This document shows positions 8,808-17,609 of a stretch of DNA of 64,000 bases, piece after piece. Source of the DNA: Halalkalibacter alkaliphilus (lineage in GTDB: Bacteria; Bacillota; Bacilli; Bacillales; Bacillaceae_D); contig NZ_JAKRYL010000008.1 in the NCBI RefSeq assembly GCF_023555415.1, positions 62,001 to 126,000 on the forward strand, given 5' to 3'. How positions within the stretch are numbered: the stretch's first letter is position 1; every line of letters begins with the position of its first letter. The notes beneath the pieces are model-generated. The model ran no database searches. It saw only the letters and a list, made by a program, of their open reading frames with translations, and was not told the DNA's origin. The translations under genes and the position numbers were made by a program.

Positions 8808-9553
8808 TAAAATTAGAAAGAGTACCTAAACCTCAAGAATTAACTGATGAAATCGTTAAGGAACTAATACATAGGTATAAACAAGATGGATCTAATGTCT
8901 GGAATAAAAATTATATTAAAAGAGACTTACTGGGTATGTCAAATAACAAGTGTAGCTACTGCGAATGTCTTGTTAATGAAGAGAGCAAATACATGGAAGT
9001 TGAGCATTTTTACCCCAAAAAAGACTATCCAGATTTAGTTGTTGAATGGGAAAATTTATTGCCGTCATGTAAAAGATGTAATGGGAATAAATTGGATTAT
9101 GATCCGAAAAGCGAACCAATAATTAACCCATGTGATACTAATCCTAAAGAGCATTTAGGGATGAGGTTATATAGATTATTGGGTAAAGATGATATTGGCA
9201 ATAACACTATAGATATACTTTATTTAAATGAGATGGATAGACTGGTACTACCCAGATTTCTAATTGGAAATCAAGTTCAAGAATCATTAGAGGATATCTT
9301 AAATAAAATTAAAATGTACCAACAAGGTGTATTACAAGGTACGAGAAATCGCAATATCATAGTAAATGGATTCAAAAACCTTCTGAGACAAGGATTACCT
9401 GAAAAAGAGTATTCAGCTACAGTGTCGACAGTTCTTTTAAATGATCAAAAATACTCAGAAGGCAAAGATAACCTTATACAATTAGGTTTCTGGGATGATG
9501 AATTAAATTCGTTAGAAATTAGCCTTTTTAGTATTAAATTAGACACGCTGTAA
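8804..9553 (+). CDS. ptuB: Septu-like HNH endonuclease PtuB
   Basis: 249 residues. An HNH/treble-clef core is visible: CSYCECLV (~48-55), then 'MEVEHFYPKKDYPDL' (~64-78) with the catalytic-type His, 'WENLLPSCKRCNGNK' (~81-96) with the second C-x2-C pair. The start is TTG at 8804, sharing bases with the ptuA stop (TTGA), so the two are translationally coupled. In Septu, PtuB is the DNA-cutting partner of PtuA. The C-terminal ~110 residues have no clear motif. A rare start codon overlapping a stop may keep nuclease levels below those of the ATPase; that is inference. Confidence 0.8.
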   Translation: MIKLERVPKPQELTDEIVKELIHRYKQDGSNVWNKNYIKRDLLGMSNNKCSYCECLVNEESKYMEVEHFYPKKDYPDLVVEWENLLPSCKRCNGNKLDYDPKSEPIINPCDTNPKEHLGMRLYRLLGKDDIGNNTIDILYLNEMDRLVLPRFLIGNQVQESLEDILNKIKMYQQGVLQGTRNRNIIVNGFKNLLRQGLPEKEYSATVSTVLLNDQKYSEGKDNLIQLGFWDDELNSLEISLFSIKLDTL

Positions 9554-9763
9554 AAAATCCTATAATACCTAGCCGAAACACAGTAAAAACGACATTATTG
9601 AAAATGATTGACTGTGTGTGACAACTTTTAAAATAGGAAATGGGTATTATTATTCTGAACTAATGAATATAAAGAAAATGGGCTTTTTTAATTTGAATAA
9701 AAACCACTATATAATAAGGCGTTTGCTACACAGTACAACGATACTATGCAATAGAAAATGATA

Positions 9764-9800
9764 CCCGCTCCTGTTTCCGACCAGAGGCGGGATTCTTCAT
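9764..9800 (+). terminator. Terminator-like hairpin downstream of ptuB
   Basis: CCCGC (9764-9768) pairs with GCGGG (9787-9791), extended by a CTG/CAG step, before a T-rich tail. It lies 210 bases after ptuB and belongs to the same motif group as 6595 and 7140. Confidence 0.5.
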
Positions 9801-10568
9801 TTTTATATTTTATTTTAAAAGGAGAGAGTGCAGAATCGCTTCAGCTTAATTTTAATAATAAGACATACAATCCCCAAGTGCAAAAAATGAAAAGGACAAT
9901 TAAATAAATGGGACTGATGAGGGGAATTGCCGGGACAATTAATTAATTCACCTACATTTACAGAACATGATCTCAAAGAACTAACATTGGTGGAATAAAG
10001 GCAATTACATAAATAAGAATAGAAGATGAACAGAACAGAGAAGCGGGTATATTAGGTTGATTAACAATTGAATTTCTCTAAGTGTCAAGTTTTAGAAAAC
10101 TTAGATACCTTCATCAGACTGTTATCTCTTGGGTTTCAATTAGGTGTAGTCAAATGATACAAAATAGATTTATTGATATAAGGGACTTAATAGTATCTAA
10201 TATACAACATCTCATTAATAGAGGGAGAATTAAATTGCGATAAGGATATGCTAGAATTTAGAGTAACAAACAAAATTTATACAATATACTTAAACTATTT
10301 CATGATAGGATAATAATAAAATGACTCTTGATGAGATATCTGTGAGATTACTAAATAAGCAGCTCTACTTTATATAGAGCAATCAAACATTAAAAAATTA
10401 CGAGTAAGAAATCCAGGAGACCTGATAACAGGAAGAGCAATTAGAAAATCTAGTACTCCACAAGAATAACAGTAATATAAAAATAATTTTCAATTGAGAA
10501 AAACACATGGTTAACGGGAGAAAACTATTGGATAATTAGTGGTAAGGGAATTTTTCGGGGGAATATAA
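9801..10568. other. Long gene-free gap in the island
   Basis: About 770 AT-rich bases with stops in all frames. Short frames here look like eroded coding DNA but I could not name any. The last bases (TTTTTCGGGGGAAT, ~10550) contain the ribosome binding site of the following gene. Confidence 0.45.
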
Positions 10569-12161
10569 ATGATACAGATAAAGAATCCGCATAGTCGATT
10601 TAGATTAAGTATGAAAGAAAAGTTCGAAAAGAAATTAACTGAATTTACTGTACCCTATATTAAGAAGATTCCTTTGGATGAGAATTGGAAGGTGAATTCA
10701 AAATATATTCCTAAAGTACTAGAATCAGCAAGAATTAATGTAGAAGGTTGGGAAAGAGAACATATTAGTACATCTAAAATCCCTCAAGACATCGACTTAG
10801 ATTTGCTTTCTGTTTATGTAGCTGAATACATACCCATTGAGGACGTGGATAAGCTAAACAAAGGACTAAAAAAACTGGTGAAAAACTATCCATTTCGTTT
10901 TCAACATGGACAAGCTGAGCGAGTAGATGAATTTTGCAATCAGGTTAAAAAGAGCATTCATGGAGGACGTTGGAATAACTTTGGTTTTATAGATCTTTCT
11001 GTGGAGAAAAATGTTTCTGAAGTTGTAAAAAACATACACATTTATGCAACACACTTGTCGTCCTCCTCAATTATTTTGCAATTTATTATAACTCCTTCCG
11101 ATGAGTATATTAGACAGTATAAAAAGCTAATTGTAAGTGATATAAAAGAGGGTCATTCATTTGACCTTAGGTTTAAGAATCTTTTAAAGTTTTGGGGAGG
11201 GAAAAGCTTATCATATGAAATTGTAAAGAATCAGAAGTTAGAAGATTTGATAATAGAACTAAAATGGAGGACAATGAAAGAAATCAGTAAATACTTCCCC
11301 TTATATTTCACAAATAAGAAACTGATTCCTCCTAGTGTCGAAGTCTACAAGGTAAATCAAAATTCTTGTACTTTTAAGCATGCTGAAAATGAGAAAAGAA
11401 GTTCGTTCTGGGATTCAATCGGAATGGATAGTACTTTTAGTGATATATCTAAGGATGGGTACTGGCAACTATTTTCCGAAGGAAGAAGACCCCACTTAAT
11501 TGATAGTTCATTAAAGGTTATTTGTAATTCAACAATTAGACGGGAACCAATGTATCATTCACTTGATTTTCAAATTGTTTATATGCTAGAAGAATTTGCA
11601 AATTTACTTCTACCGATTATGGTGATGAGAGAGTATGCGGTAGATACCAGTGAGAAGGTTGCTATTCAACAAAATAAAACTTTTTCATCTATTAAAAAGG
11701 CCAAGCCTAATTATCATAAATTGATAAATATAAGGTATGAATTAGAACGAAACTTGCAAATCCTCAAGAGATTTAGAAATGAAATTGGTGATAAGTACTT
11801 CAATAGAGTGAAATCTAAAATAAATACAATCTCTGAATTTGAACCATCAAGACCTAGGTATATCAGTATGAGTGCTACTGAAATGGTTGTGGATAACACT
11901 AAGTATATTGTTGATAAAACATATGAACATTCTCAACACTTTGCAAAAATTATAGACGACACCGTTCAATTGCTTGAAATTAAAACAAACAACTCTCTAA
12001 GAAGAAGGTCTTTTGCACTTTCAATTATTACAGTTGTATTATCAATTGCAGCAACTATCTTTGCAGGCCTGTCAATGTTCTATCAGCTAAGTGATGAAAA
12101 GCAGAGTAAGTTAATTAATCTTTTTAGTCCAATTATAAACATATTGAAATTCTTCTTTTGA
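10569..12161 (+). CDS. Unrecognised 530-residue protein with one C-terminal membrane helix
   Basis: I do not recognise the family. The protein is largely soluble and rich in K, E and I, with a region that looks helical at ~385-450 ('NIRYELERNLQILKRFRNEIG'), and a single hydrophobic segment near the C-terminus (~491-512, 'ALSIITVVLSIAATIFAGLS') followed by a short tail. That suggests a cytosolic domain tethered to the membrane. ATG at 10569 follows CGGGGGAA. It is AT-rich and flanked by gene-poor DNA in the defence island, so a phage-defence role such as a membrane-acting effector is possible, but nothing in the sequence proves it. No nucleotide-binding, nuclease or protease motif was found by eye. 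Confidence 0.75.
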   Translation: MIQIKNPHSRFRLSMKEKFEKKLTEFTVPYIKKIPLDENWKVNSKYIPKVLESARINVEGWEREHISTSKIPQDIDLDLLSVYVAEYIPIEDVDKLNKGLKKLVKNYPFRFQHGQAERVDEFCNQVKKSIHGGRWNNFGFIDLSVEKNVSEVVKNIHIYATHLSSSSIILQFIITPSDEYIRQYKKLIVSDIKEGHSFDLRFKNLLKFWGGKSLSYEIVKNQKLEDLIIELKWRTMKEISKYFPLYFTNKKLIPPSVEVYKVNQNSCTFKHAENEKRSSFWDSIGMDSTFSDISKDGYWQLFSEGRRPHLIDSSLKVICNSTIRREPMYHSLDFQIVYMLEEFANLLLPIMVMREYAVDTSEKVAIQQNKTFSSIKKAKPNYHKLINIRYELERNLQILKRFRNEIGDKYFNRVKSKINTISEFEPSRPRYISMSATEMVVDNTKYIVDKTYEHSQHFAKIIDDTVQLLEIKTNNSLRRRSFALSIITVVLSIAATIFAGLSMFYQLSDEKQSKLINLFSPIINILKFFF

Positions 12162-12240
12162 AAAGAATATAATATATTCGGATTCATTTGACTATTATAA
12201 AGTTTAGTAACTAAATAAAAAATCAGGCGGTTGATTGAAT

Positions 12241-13098
12241 ATGACAAAGAAAATGGACCCTTTAGAAAAGGCGATAGCTCAAATCGATTGGGGCAAAGAA
12301 AATCTGGATAAACAAGAATGGTTAAGAGGGAATTACGAACTTGGTTGGATAGACACTGATAATGATGTCCATGTGTATGTATATGAACATATTTATCGAC
12401 CGGCAATAAGAATCTATCTTGATCAAGAAGGAAATATGTTACAAGGTTACTTAGACTGTTCAGATTATGAAGAAGAAATCAGGTTACATGAGGACTTAGA
12501 TTTAGGTGATTTTGAGTTACTAGATGATGAAGATTGGCCAGAGGACGAAGAAGATTTTATATTTATAGAAGAGGAGAATCCTGAAGAAAAACTAGCTTGG
12601 GCTTTGTGGTTAATTAATAAACAGGCTAAAGCATATAGAGATGAAGTGAAATTTAACTCCCCTAGATTACCTAGAGAAGCTATAAACTACTACAATATTA
12701 TGAAAGAGAACTATTATACTTTGAAACATATTACTTTAAAAAGGCTTCATAAAAAGAATAAATTAACCTATAAAGGTATACATAAGAGTTCAGGTAATTT
12801 AACAAAGTATCCTTATGTAGAATTCGGTCCATATGGCTTTCATATAAAGGCTAATGATAAATACCTAGAATCACTAATTAATAGAAATCCAACAATAATA
12901 AAGGGAAATTTACCTAATAAAATTCAAGCGGTTGATCATTCAAGATTAAATATAAACCAGTTACTACTTTCTATAGCGGAGGAAACGGTTTGTAATTATT
13001 TGCACAAAGGACTTTATAATGGTTTATGGAGAGAGTTAGTTAAAAATAAAAAGCGGTTGGGAATTGATGAAACAGGAAGATTTATCTCCATTAATTAA
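12241..13098 (+). CDS. Hypothetical island protein with an acidic middle segment
   Basis: 285 residues from ATG at 12241 (AGGCGG ten bases upstream); a TTG at 12235 in frame, four bases from the same site, is an alternative. The first 90 residues look like a small beta-rich domain ('ELGWIDTDNDVHVYVYEH'). A strongly acidic stretch follows (~80-115, runs of D and E), then a basic C-terminal half with 'KRLHKKNKLTYKGIHKS' and 'KYPYVEFGPYGF'. I cannot assign a family. It lies 79 bases downstream of the 530-residue gene with no terminator that I can see between them, so they may be co-transcribed. Confidence 0.65.
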   Translation: MTKKMDPLEKAIAQIDWGKENLDKQEWLRGNYELGWIDTDNDVHVYVYEHIYRPAIRIYLDQEGNMLQGYLDCSDYEEEIRLHEDLDLGDFELLDDEDWPEDEEDFIFIEEENPEEKLAWALWLINKQAKAYRDEVKFNSPRLPREAINYYNIMKENYYTLKHITLKRLHKKNKLTYKGIHKSSGNLTKYPYVEFGPYGFHIKANDKYLESLINRNPTIIKGNLPNKIQAVDHSRLNINQLLLSIAEETVCNYLHKGLYNGLWRELVKNKKRLGIDETGRFISIN

Positions 13099-13552
13099 CT
13101 AAATATGTGTTATAACAGGAGCATGAATTATGCAAGATAAAAGAAGAGAAATATGAGGATAAATATAGTATAATTAAAGTGCACATATATAAAAACTATT
13201 GAATCGTGTTGTTGAGGAAAAGAGAATTTATAAAATAATTTCTAATCCATTTACTAATTATTTTCTTTTCAAAAATACCCAAACTTCATTACACAAATTT
13301 TATACACTATCCCTATGAAACCTTTTAAAATAAGGGGTTATGAGGCTTTCTCTAGACTGACCACCGGTAGCAATTTATGCTTTGTAACAATTTCCATAAG
13401 ACCTTTTTTGAAGGTGATTATAAACAACATTTCTGCTCTTAGGCTTTAATAAAAATTTTTTTATTTTTTTGTGTACCTGTTGTTGCCGTCACATAAAATC
13501 TATTTTAAGATTACATCATAGATAGATTCACAAATTTAATAATCGAAAAGGG
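13099..13552. other. Intergenic stretch before the first recombinase
   Basis: About 450 bases, AT-rich, no gene found. It contains short frames with many stops and runs of A and T only. Confidence 0.45.
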
Positions 13553-13602
13553 AAGCACCCTCACGAAGCCTAATTACTTAGGTCTCGTTTGGGTGCTTTT
13601 TC
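13553..13602 (+). terminator. Nested hairpin just upstream of the recombinase gene
   Basis: Outer arms AAGCACCC (13553-13560) and GGGTGCTT (13591-13598) enclose an inner CCTAA/TTAGG stem and end in a T run. It sits only 19 bases before the start codon of the recombinase at 13621, so it could be a terminator of upstream transcription or a leader attenuator. Confidence 0.6.
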
Positions 13603-13620
13603 TTATTTAAGGAGTTGTAG

Positions 13621-14598
13621 ATGTTGATAGAATACCGTAACAATATCAAGCTAGAAGATGCATTTGAAGAGTTTATCTTTCAAAAAAAGATTGGTGGAGA
13701 AAAAGCACGGACCATAAAGGACCATATCACACACCTTAATTATTTTAAAGGATTTCTTAAGCTGAGAAACAAGGCGTTTACCTACCTAGAACAGATTGAT
13801 AAAAAAACATGCCAAAAGTACATTGAATATATGTTGGAAGAAAAAGTACTTTATGATGATCATCGACATATAACAAAGGATAAAAAAGGTCTAAGTCCTT
13901 CTACGATAAACATACGGACCAATTCACTTAAGGCACAATTCAATTTTTATGTTGAGGAAGGGTACATTCAACAATCTCCTTGGAAAGGGATAAAGAAATT
14001 AAAGGTAGATGAGACAGAACCTAAATTCTTAAGTGTGAAAGATTATTCACTACTACTAAAAGCACCTGACCGCAAGACTTTTCATGGATTTCGAGATTAT
14101 TGTATCATAAATATCTTGTTAGATGACGGACCTCGGATTACTGAAACATTGAATTTGACTCTTGATGATGTAAACTTGGAAGAACTCTACATTAAATTCC
14201 CTTCACAAGTTACTAAAGATGGGGAATTTCGTATTGTTCCAATTAGAAAAAGAACAGGCTTCCTATTAAAGCAGCTAATCAAAATGAACAATGAAGTAAA
14301 TGATGAATCTTTCCATATTTTCATAAGCAGTACAACTGGGAAAAAACTAGCTGCTAGTAGCTTTAGGAGTAACCTTACCAAATATAAAGAGAAAGCAGGA
14401 ATAACAGAATCCGTACATCCACATAAATTACGCCATACATTCTGTATTGATTACCTGAGAAATGGAGGAGATCCGCGTTCTATGATGGCTATCATGGGAC
14501 ATACAACTGAGGTAGCCTCTAAAAAGTATTCACGATTTTCAACTAATACTCTTAGAGAAATAAAGGGTAAGCATTCGCCACTTAGTAAAAAGGATTAA
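13621..14598 (+). CDS. Tyrosine recombinase / integrase (first copy)
   Basis: 325 residues. The N-terminal SAM-like core-binding domain (~10-110) is followed by the catalytic domain with all active-site residues visible: Arg in 'DDGPRITETLNL' (~182), Lys in 'TKDGEFRIVP' (~205), 'HPHKLRHTF' (His-x-x-Arg, ~266-274), His in 'MGHTTEVASKKYSRF' (~292) and the nucleophile Tyr in the same stretch. ATG follows AAGGAG. It breaks and rejoins DNA strands via a 3'-phosphotyrosine link. It is clearly related to the recombinase encoded convergently at 14706-15764, for example in the 'DDH...KKGLSP' segment. It may act together with it in moving the island. Confidence 0.9.
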   Translation: MLIEYRNNIKLEDAFEEFIFQKKIGGEKARTIKDHITHLNYFKGFLKLRNKAFTYLEQIDKKTCQKYIEYMLEEKVLYDDHRHITKDKKGLSPSTINIRTNSLKAQFNFYVEEGYIQQSPWKGIKKLKVDETEPKFLSVKDYSLLLKAPDRKTFHGFRDYCIINILLDDGPRITETLNLTLDDVNLEELYIKFPSQVTKDGEFRIVPIRKRTGFLLKQLIKMNNEVNDESFHIFISSTTGKKLAASSFRSNLTKYKEKAGITESVHPHKLRHTFCIDYLRNGGDPRSMMAIMGHTTEVASKKYSRFSTNTLREIKGKHSPLSKKD

Positions 14599-14644
14599 GA
14601 AAAAAATTTCTTAATAATCCAACTCGAAAAAATGTTTCAAATAA

Positions 14645-14690
14645 AAGCCATCAACTATTATCATTTACTATAGTTGATGGCTTACTTATT
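14645..14690. terminator. Shared terminator between convergent recombinase genes
   Basis: AAGCCATCAACTA (14645-14657) and TAGTTGATGGCTT (14671-14683) form a 13-base perfect stem between the two convergent genes, with A/T-rich flanks on both sides, so it can serve both. Confidence 0.75.
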
Positions 14691-14705
14691 AAAATAGCTA
14701 ATTGT

Positions 14706-15764
14706 TTAACTTTCCATCAAATGCTGAATAGGACTATATTGATGATGTTGCGATTTGATATCTTCTCCATTCATCTGAATGTATTTTCTCACCATGTTCA
14801 TGCTAGAATGTCCCAGTATCCTCTGAAGTGTAAAAGGATCACCACCATTTAAAATATAAAACTTCGCAAATGTATGTCGGAACGTATGAGGGGAAACTCT
14901 TACATCGCTTATGTCTGATTTATCTCCATAACCTTTAATTCTTTCTCTAACTCCACTTGCATCTAATTTTTCTCCAAAATTGCTCAGAAAAATGTTATCA
15001 GCGGGGTCTTCAAATGCCCTACTTTCATTGATTAGTATTTTAATTAACTTTGCTGTTTTTTGTGAAAGAGGCACGATTCTTTCTTTACCATTCTTTGCTA
15101 AATGGGCAGGAATTGTTATTGTCTTTTGGATTTCATCAAAGTGCTTTTTCTCTATGCCCAATATCTCTTTGCATCGGATTCCTGTATCAATAAACGTAAC
15201 CATTAACACATAATCTCTAAAGCCTGCATAGCTCCTTTGATCAGGCTGCTTTAATAGGTCTTGGACTTGTGTTTCTGAGAACGACGGAATGGTATCTTCT
15301 TTCGTTTTTAAGAGCTTTATTCGTGCTGTAGGGTTAATTCGAATATAATTTTCATCAAATAAAAACTTGAAAAAGCATTTCAAGGTTCTTAGCCGTACAT
15401 TAACTGTGACAGGAGAGAGACCCTTCTTTTCTATATGCTTATAAGCTGAGCTGGTATGATCATCCCAAAGCATCTTTTCTTTTGTCATGTAATAAATATA
15501 ATCCCTTACCATTTCAGTGGTAATATCTATGCCTAGTTTAACACTTGGATAAGCATTGTTTAAAAATGAAACAAAATACCGAAAATGGGTACTGTGATCC
15601 TTTAGTGTACGTTCTCTTAACCCTTCAAGTTCTTTTGACTTCATAAATGTATCAAATAATACATCTAACTGTTGCTCCTTTTTCTCTTCAGCTAAAGGAA
15701 CTTCATCATAAAACGCTCTTTGTGAAATGGTCTTCCTACCCTTACGTTTACTTTGGTTTGCCAA
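14706..15764 (-). CDS. Tyrosine recombinase / integrase next to selC (second copy)
   Basis: 352 residues from TTG at 15764, chosen because GAAGGAGG lies nine bases upstream; the longer frame from 15845 has no such site. The catalytic domain shows Arg in 'DTGIRCKEILG', Lys in 'LAKNGKERIVPLS', 'SPHTFRHTF', and 'LGHSSMNMVRKYIQM' with the final Tyr. The N-terminus is basic. The gene starts 130 bases from the 3' end of the tRNA-Sec gene and reads away from it, the usual arrangement for integrases that use a tRNA 3' end as attachment site. It is a paralogue of the recombinase at 13621-14598. Confidence 0.92.
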   Translation of the reverse strand: MANQSKRKGRKTISQRAFYDEVPLAEEKKEQQLDVLFDTFMKSKELEGLRERTLKDHSTHFRYFVSFLNNAYPSVKLGIDITTEMVRDYIYYMTKEKMLWDDHTSSAYKHIEKKGLSPVTVNVRLRTLKCFFKFLFDENYIRINPTARIKLLKTKEDTIPSFSETQVQDLLKQPDQRSYAGFRDYVLMVTFIDTGIRCKEILGIEKKHFDEIQKTITIPAHLAKNGKERIVPLSQKTAKLIKILINESRAFEDPADNIFLSNFGEKLDASGVRERIKGYGDKSDISDVRVSPHTFRHTFAKFYILNGGDPFTLQRILGHSSMNMVRKYIQMNGEDIKSQHHQYSPIQHLMES

Positions 15765-15893
15765 AATAAAAACCTCCTTCGATTTGAGGGGAAAGATCCC
15801 TACATAGCAAAGGAGGTTGAACGGTTTTCTTTGTTTTGCCCACACGGTCTATATGTAAAACCTAAATTTGATCAGGTCTTAAAAACGTTGATT

Positions 15894-15990
15894 TGGCGGG
15901 ACTGTGTAGGAATCGAACCTACCGGAGACGGCACGCGCCTCCCAAGCGGTTTTGAAGACCGTGGCGAACACCAGTGTCACAGCCAGCCCC
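15894..15990 (-). tRNA. selC: tRNA-Sec (anticodon UCA)
   Basis: On the minus strand a 97-base tRNA with a CCA end encoded in the DNA (15896-15894). The anticodon loop CTTCAAA carries UCA (bases 15955-15953), closed by CGGT/ACCG. The T arm is GTAGG-TTCGATT-CCTAC; the acceptor 3' strand ACAGTCCC pairs with GGGGCTGG at the 5' end (one G-U, one mismatch at the inner position). A long variable arm (GGAG...CTCC) and the overall length fit a selenocysteine tRNA rather than a normal elongator. It is the substrate of SelA and the ligand of SelB, both encoded later in the window. Exact pairing of the D arm was not resolved. Confidence 0.9.
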
Positions 15991-16199
15991 GTAGTATAAA
16001 TAAATGTGTCTTATAAGGACAAAGATTATATTAACATACAAGTTAATTATTTATCAAGTAGGGGAGACTTTGCACTAATTTCCTTTCTATTAAATTAGTC
16101 TTAAAAATAAACTAGCCCCACCAAAATTTAAATAAAAATTTAATTTATTTAGATAGGTAGAGTAAAAATGATCACTATTCTTAACCTATATTGACTACA

Positions 16200-16799
16200 T
16201 CAATAATGCCCATCTATTTGTTTCAACTTTTCAATGACCCATTTACAAATTACACCAATAATAATGTAAATAGGGAAGGAATAAATGTACTTCCAATGAT
16301 AAATTTCGTATATCCCTAGCCAAACTGTAATCGGTTCTAAAACAAATGAAAAAAACAAAGCACATACAGTCATAACAAGTAAAAATGGTTTCCAGTTAGG
16401 GAAATATTGATAAACAATCATATACACAATAGGAAGATGAAATTTATGGATTTCAATGATTGGAGGAATAATAGGAAAAATCTTATCAGGATAAGACCAC
16501 ATGACAAATGAAACTCCTGAAATATCCAAAAAGAATCCTATAGATCCGATCATAAGACCAAATAAAACAACTTCAATGAGTCTTTTTTTATCTAATAATC
16601 TAAGCCAAATTAGAACAAAAGCAATCGTTGTTATAACAAGGAACCACCAATTGAAAGTAAATAATGTTTCTGTTAGCCAATACTCCCATAGAAGGTTTCT
16701 TGATTCTCGACGTAATTCAATTATTTGACTCCAAAGAGAGCCACCTTTCATGTTAATTATTGAGGAAGCGATTAGGACTCCCTGTATAATAGTAAACAT
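16200..16799 (-). CDS. CBO0543-type multi-pass membrane protein
   Basis: 199 residues with about six hydrophobic segments and a short cytoplasmic N-terminal region. The pattern 'LLWEYWL' and 'WWFLVITTIAF' near the front and the 'DISGVSFVMWSYP' and 'PIIPPIIEIH' loops in the middle are those of the CBO0543 family seen in Bacillus and Clostridium; function is unknown. GGAGGG precedes the ATG by five bases. It is the first gene on the core side of selC and is separated from the integrase by the tRNA. Confidence 0.7.
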   Translation of the reverse strand: MFTIIQGVLIASSIINMKGGSLWSQIIELRRESRNLLWEYWLTETLFTFNWWFLVITTIAFVLIWLRLLDKKRLIEVVLFGLMIGSIGFFLDISGVSFVMWSYPDKIFPIIPPIIEIHKFHLPIVYMIVYQYFPNWKPFLLVMTVCALFFSFVLEPITVWLGIYEIYHWKYIYSFPIYIIIGVICKWVIEKLKQIDGHY

Positions 16800-16961
16800 C
16801 CGGACCCTCCGATATACCCATGACTTTATATATATTGTGGGTTATTTTAGCAATGTATATACGGGTGATGAAGTGAAGTCTGGGTGATAGTTAATGACTA
16901 CCTATATATTTAGGCCGATACATCAAATATTTCATTTACCGTATGAATTTGGAATTTGTTA

Positions 16962-16990
16962 TTGACACATGAAATTGAAGCGCTTACACT
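16962..16990 (+). promoter_or_regulatory. hut operon promoter (sigma-A type)
   Basis: TTGACA at 16962-16967, a 17-base spacer and TACACT at 16985-16990, about 50 bases before the hutP start codon. Confidence 0.65.
16975..16988 (+). promoter_or_regulatory. cre-like CcpA operator overlapping the hut promoter
   Basis: TTGAAGCGCTTACA matches 12 of 14 positions of the catabolite-responsive element TGWAANCGNTNWCA. Its overlap with the -10 region suggests repression of histidine use when preferred sugars are present, as known for the hut operon of B. subtilis. Confidence 0.6.
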
Positions 16991-17042
16991 TGAGGTAGTT
17001 ATTAGATATTAGTTTTATAGAAAAGTGAAAGAGTTGTTGTTG

Positions 17043-17486
17043 ATGGCGTTAAGTAATGATAATCGGATTGGACGACATGCGATTCTGCTATTGCTTTCTG
17101 AGGATTCAGAGGGACAGCTGAAAAAGTTGGAACAGTCCAATTGGAAAGGTTGTACCGGAAAAGTCGGTTCAATGGAAGCGCATAAAGTAGTGGCAGCAAT
17201 AGAGACTGCGGCGAAGAAAAATGGGATTATCCAGTCGAATGTATATCGTGAATCTCACTCACTTTATCATGCAATTATGGAAGCATTGCATGGTGTAACG
17301 AGAGGCCAAGTTCAGTTAGGGTCCGTTTTAAGGACAGTGGGCTTATCGTTTGCTATTTTGCGTGGGAACCCGTATGACAGTGAGTTAGAAGGAGATTGGA
17401 TCGCTGTTTCCTTGTATGGCACAATAGGTGCACCTGTTAAAGGGTCAGAGCATGAAACGATTGGTTTAGGAATTAATCACATATAA
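17043..17486 (+). CDS. hutP: Hut operon positive regulatory protein HutP
   Basis: 147 residues from ATG at 17043; the frame is open from a GTG at 17025, but the shorter form matches the known HutP length and N-terminus. '[18 protein letters not shown]', '[18 protein letters not shown]' and '[12 protein letters not shown]' are diagnostic. The two histidines in 'YRESHSLYH' belong to the metal/histidine-binding region. HutP is a hexameric RNA-binding antiterminator: with L-histidine and Mg2+ it binds UAG-rich RNA and opens the downstream terminator. Such a site is present at 17494-17566. First gene of the hut operon. Confidence 0.95.
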   Translation: MALSNDNRIGRHAILLLLSEDSEGQLKKLEQSNWKGCTGKVGSMEAHKVVAAIETAAKKNGIIQSNVYRESHSLYHAIMEALHGVTRGQVQLGSVLRTVGLSFAILRGNPYDSELEGDWIAVSLYGTIGAPVKGSEHETIGLGINHI

Positions 17487-17493
17487 TTGCCCA

Positions 17494-17566
17494 TAGTATT
17501 TTAGTTAATAGGGGGCTATATCTTGAAATCAAAATTTTGATTTCATTGATATAGTCCCCTTTTCTA
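17494..17566 (+). promoter_or_regulatory. HutP-dependent antitermination site and terminator
   Basis: Three TAG triplets at 17494, 17502 and 17509 (spacers of 5 and 4 bases) lead directly into a stem: GGGGGCTATATC (17511-17522) with GATATAGTCCCC (17548-17559), extended by GAAATC/GATTTC, followed by TTTTCT. This is the layout of the B. subtilis hut terminator between hutP and hutH, where HutP binds NAG triplets to permit read-through. Confidence 0.85.
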
Positions 17567-17609
17567 TTGCTCCTTTACTTAACTAAAGAGAAAGAAGGGA
17601 GAGAGAAAG

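Noticed and set aside
7620-9553. Retron or OLD/Gabija system
   Set aside because: No reverse transcriptase or msr/msd-like structured RNA next to the pair, and no Toprim or UvrD-like helicase domain. The ATPase plus HNH layout fits Septu.
15753-16016. Plus-strand ORF of 87 codons across selC
   Set aside because: It runs antisense through the integrase start and the tRNA gene, and has no family resemblance; a chance frame.
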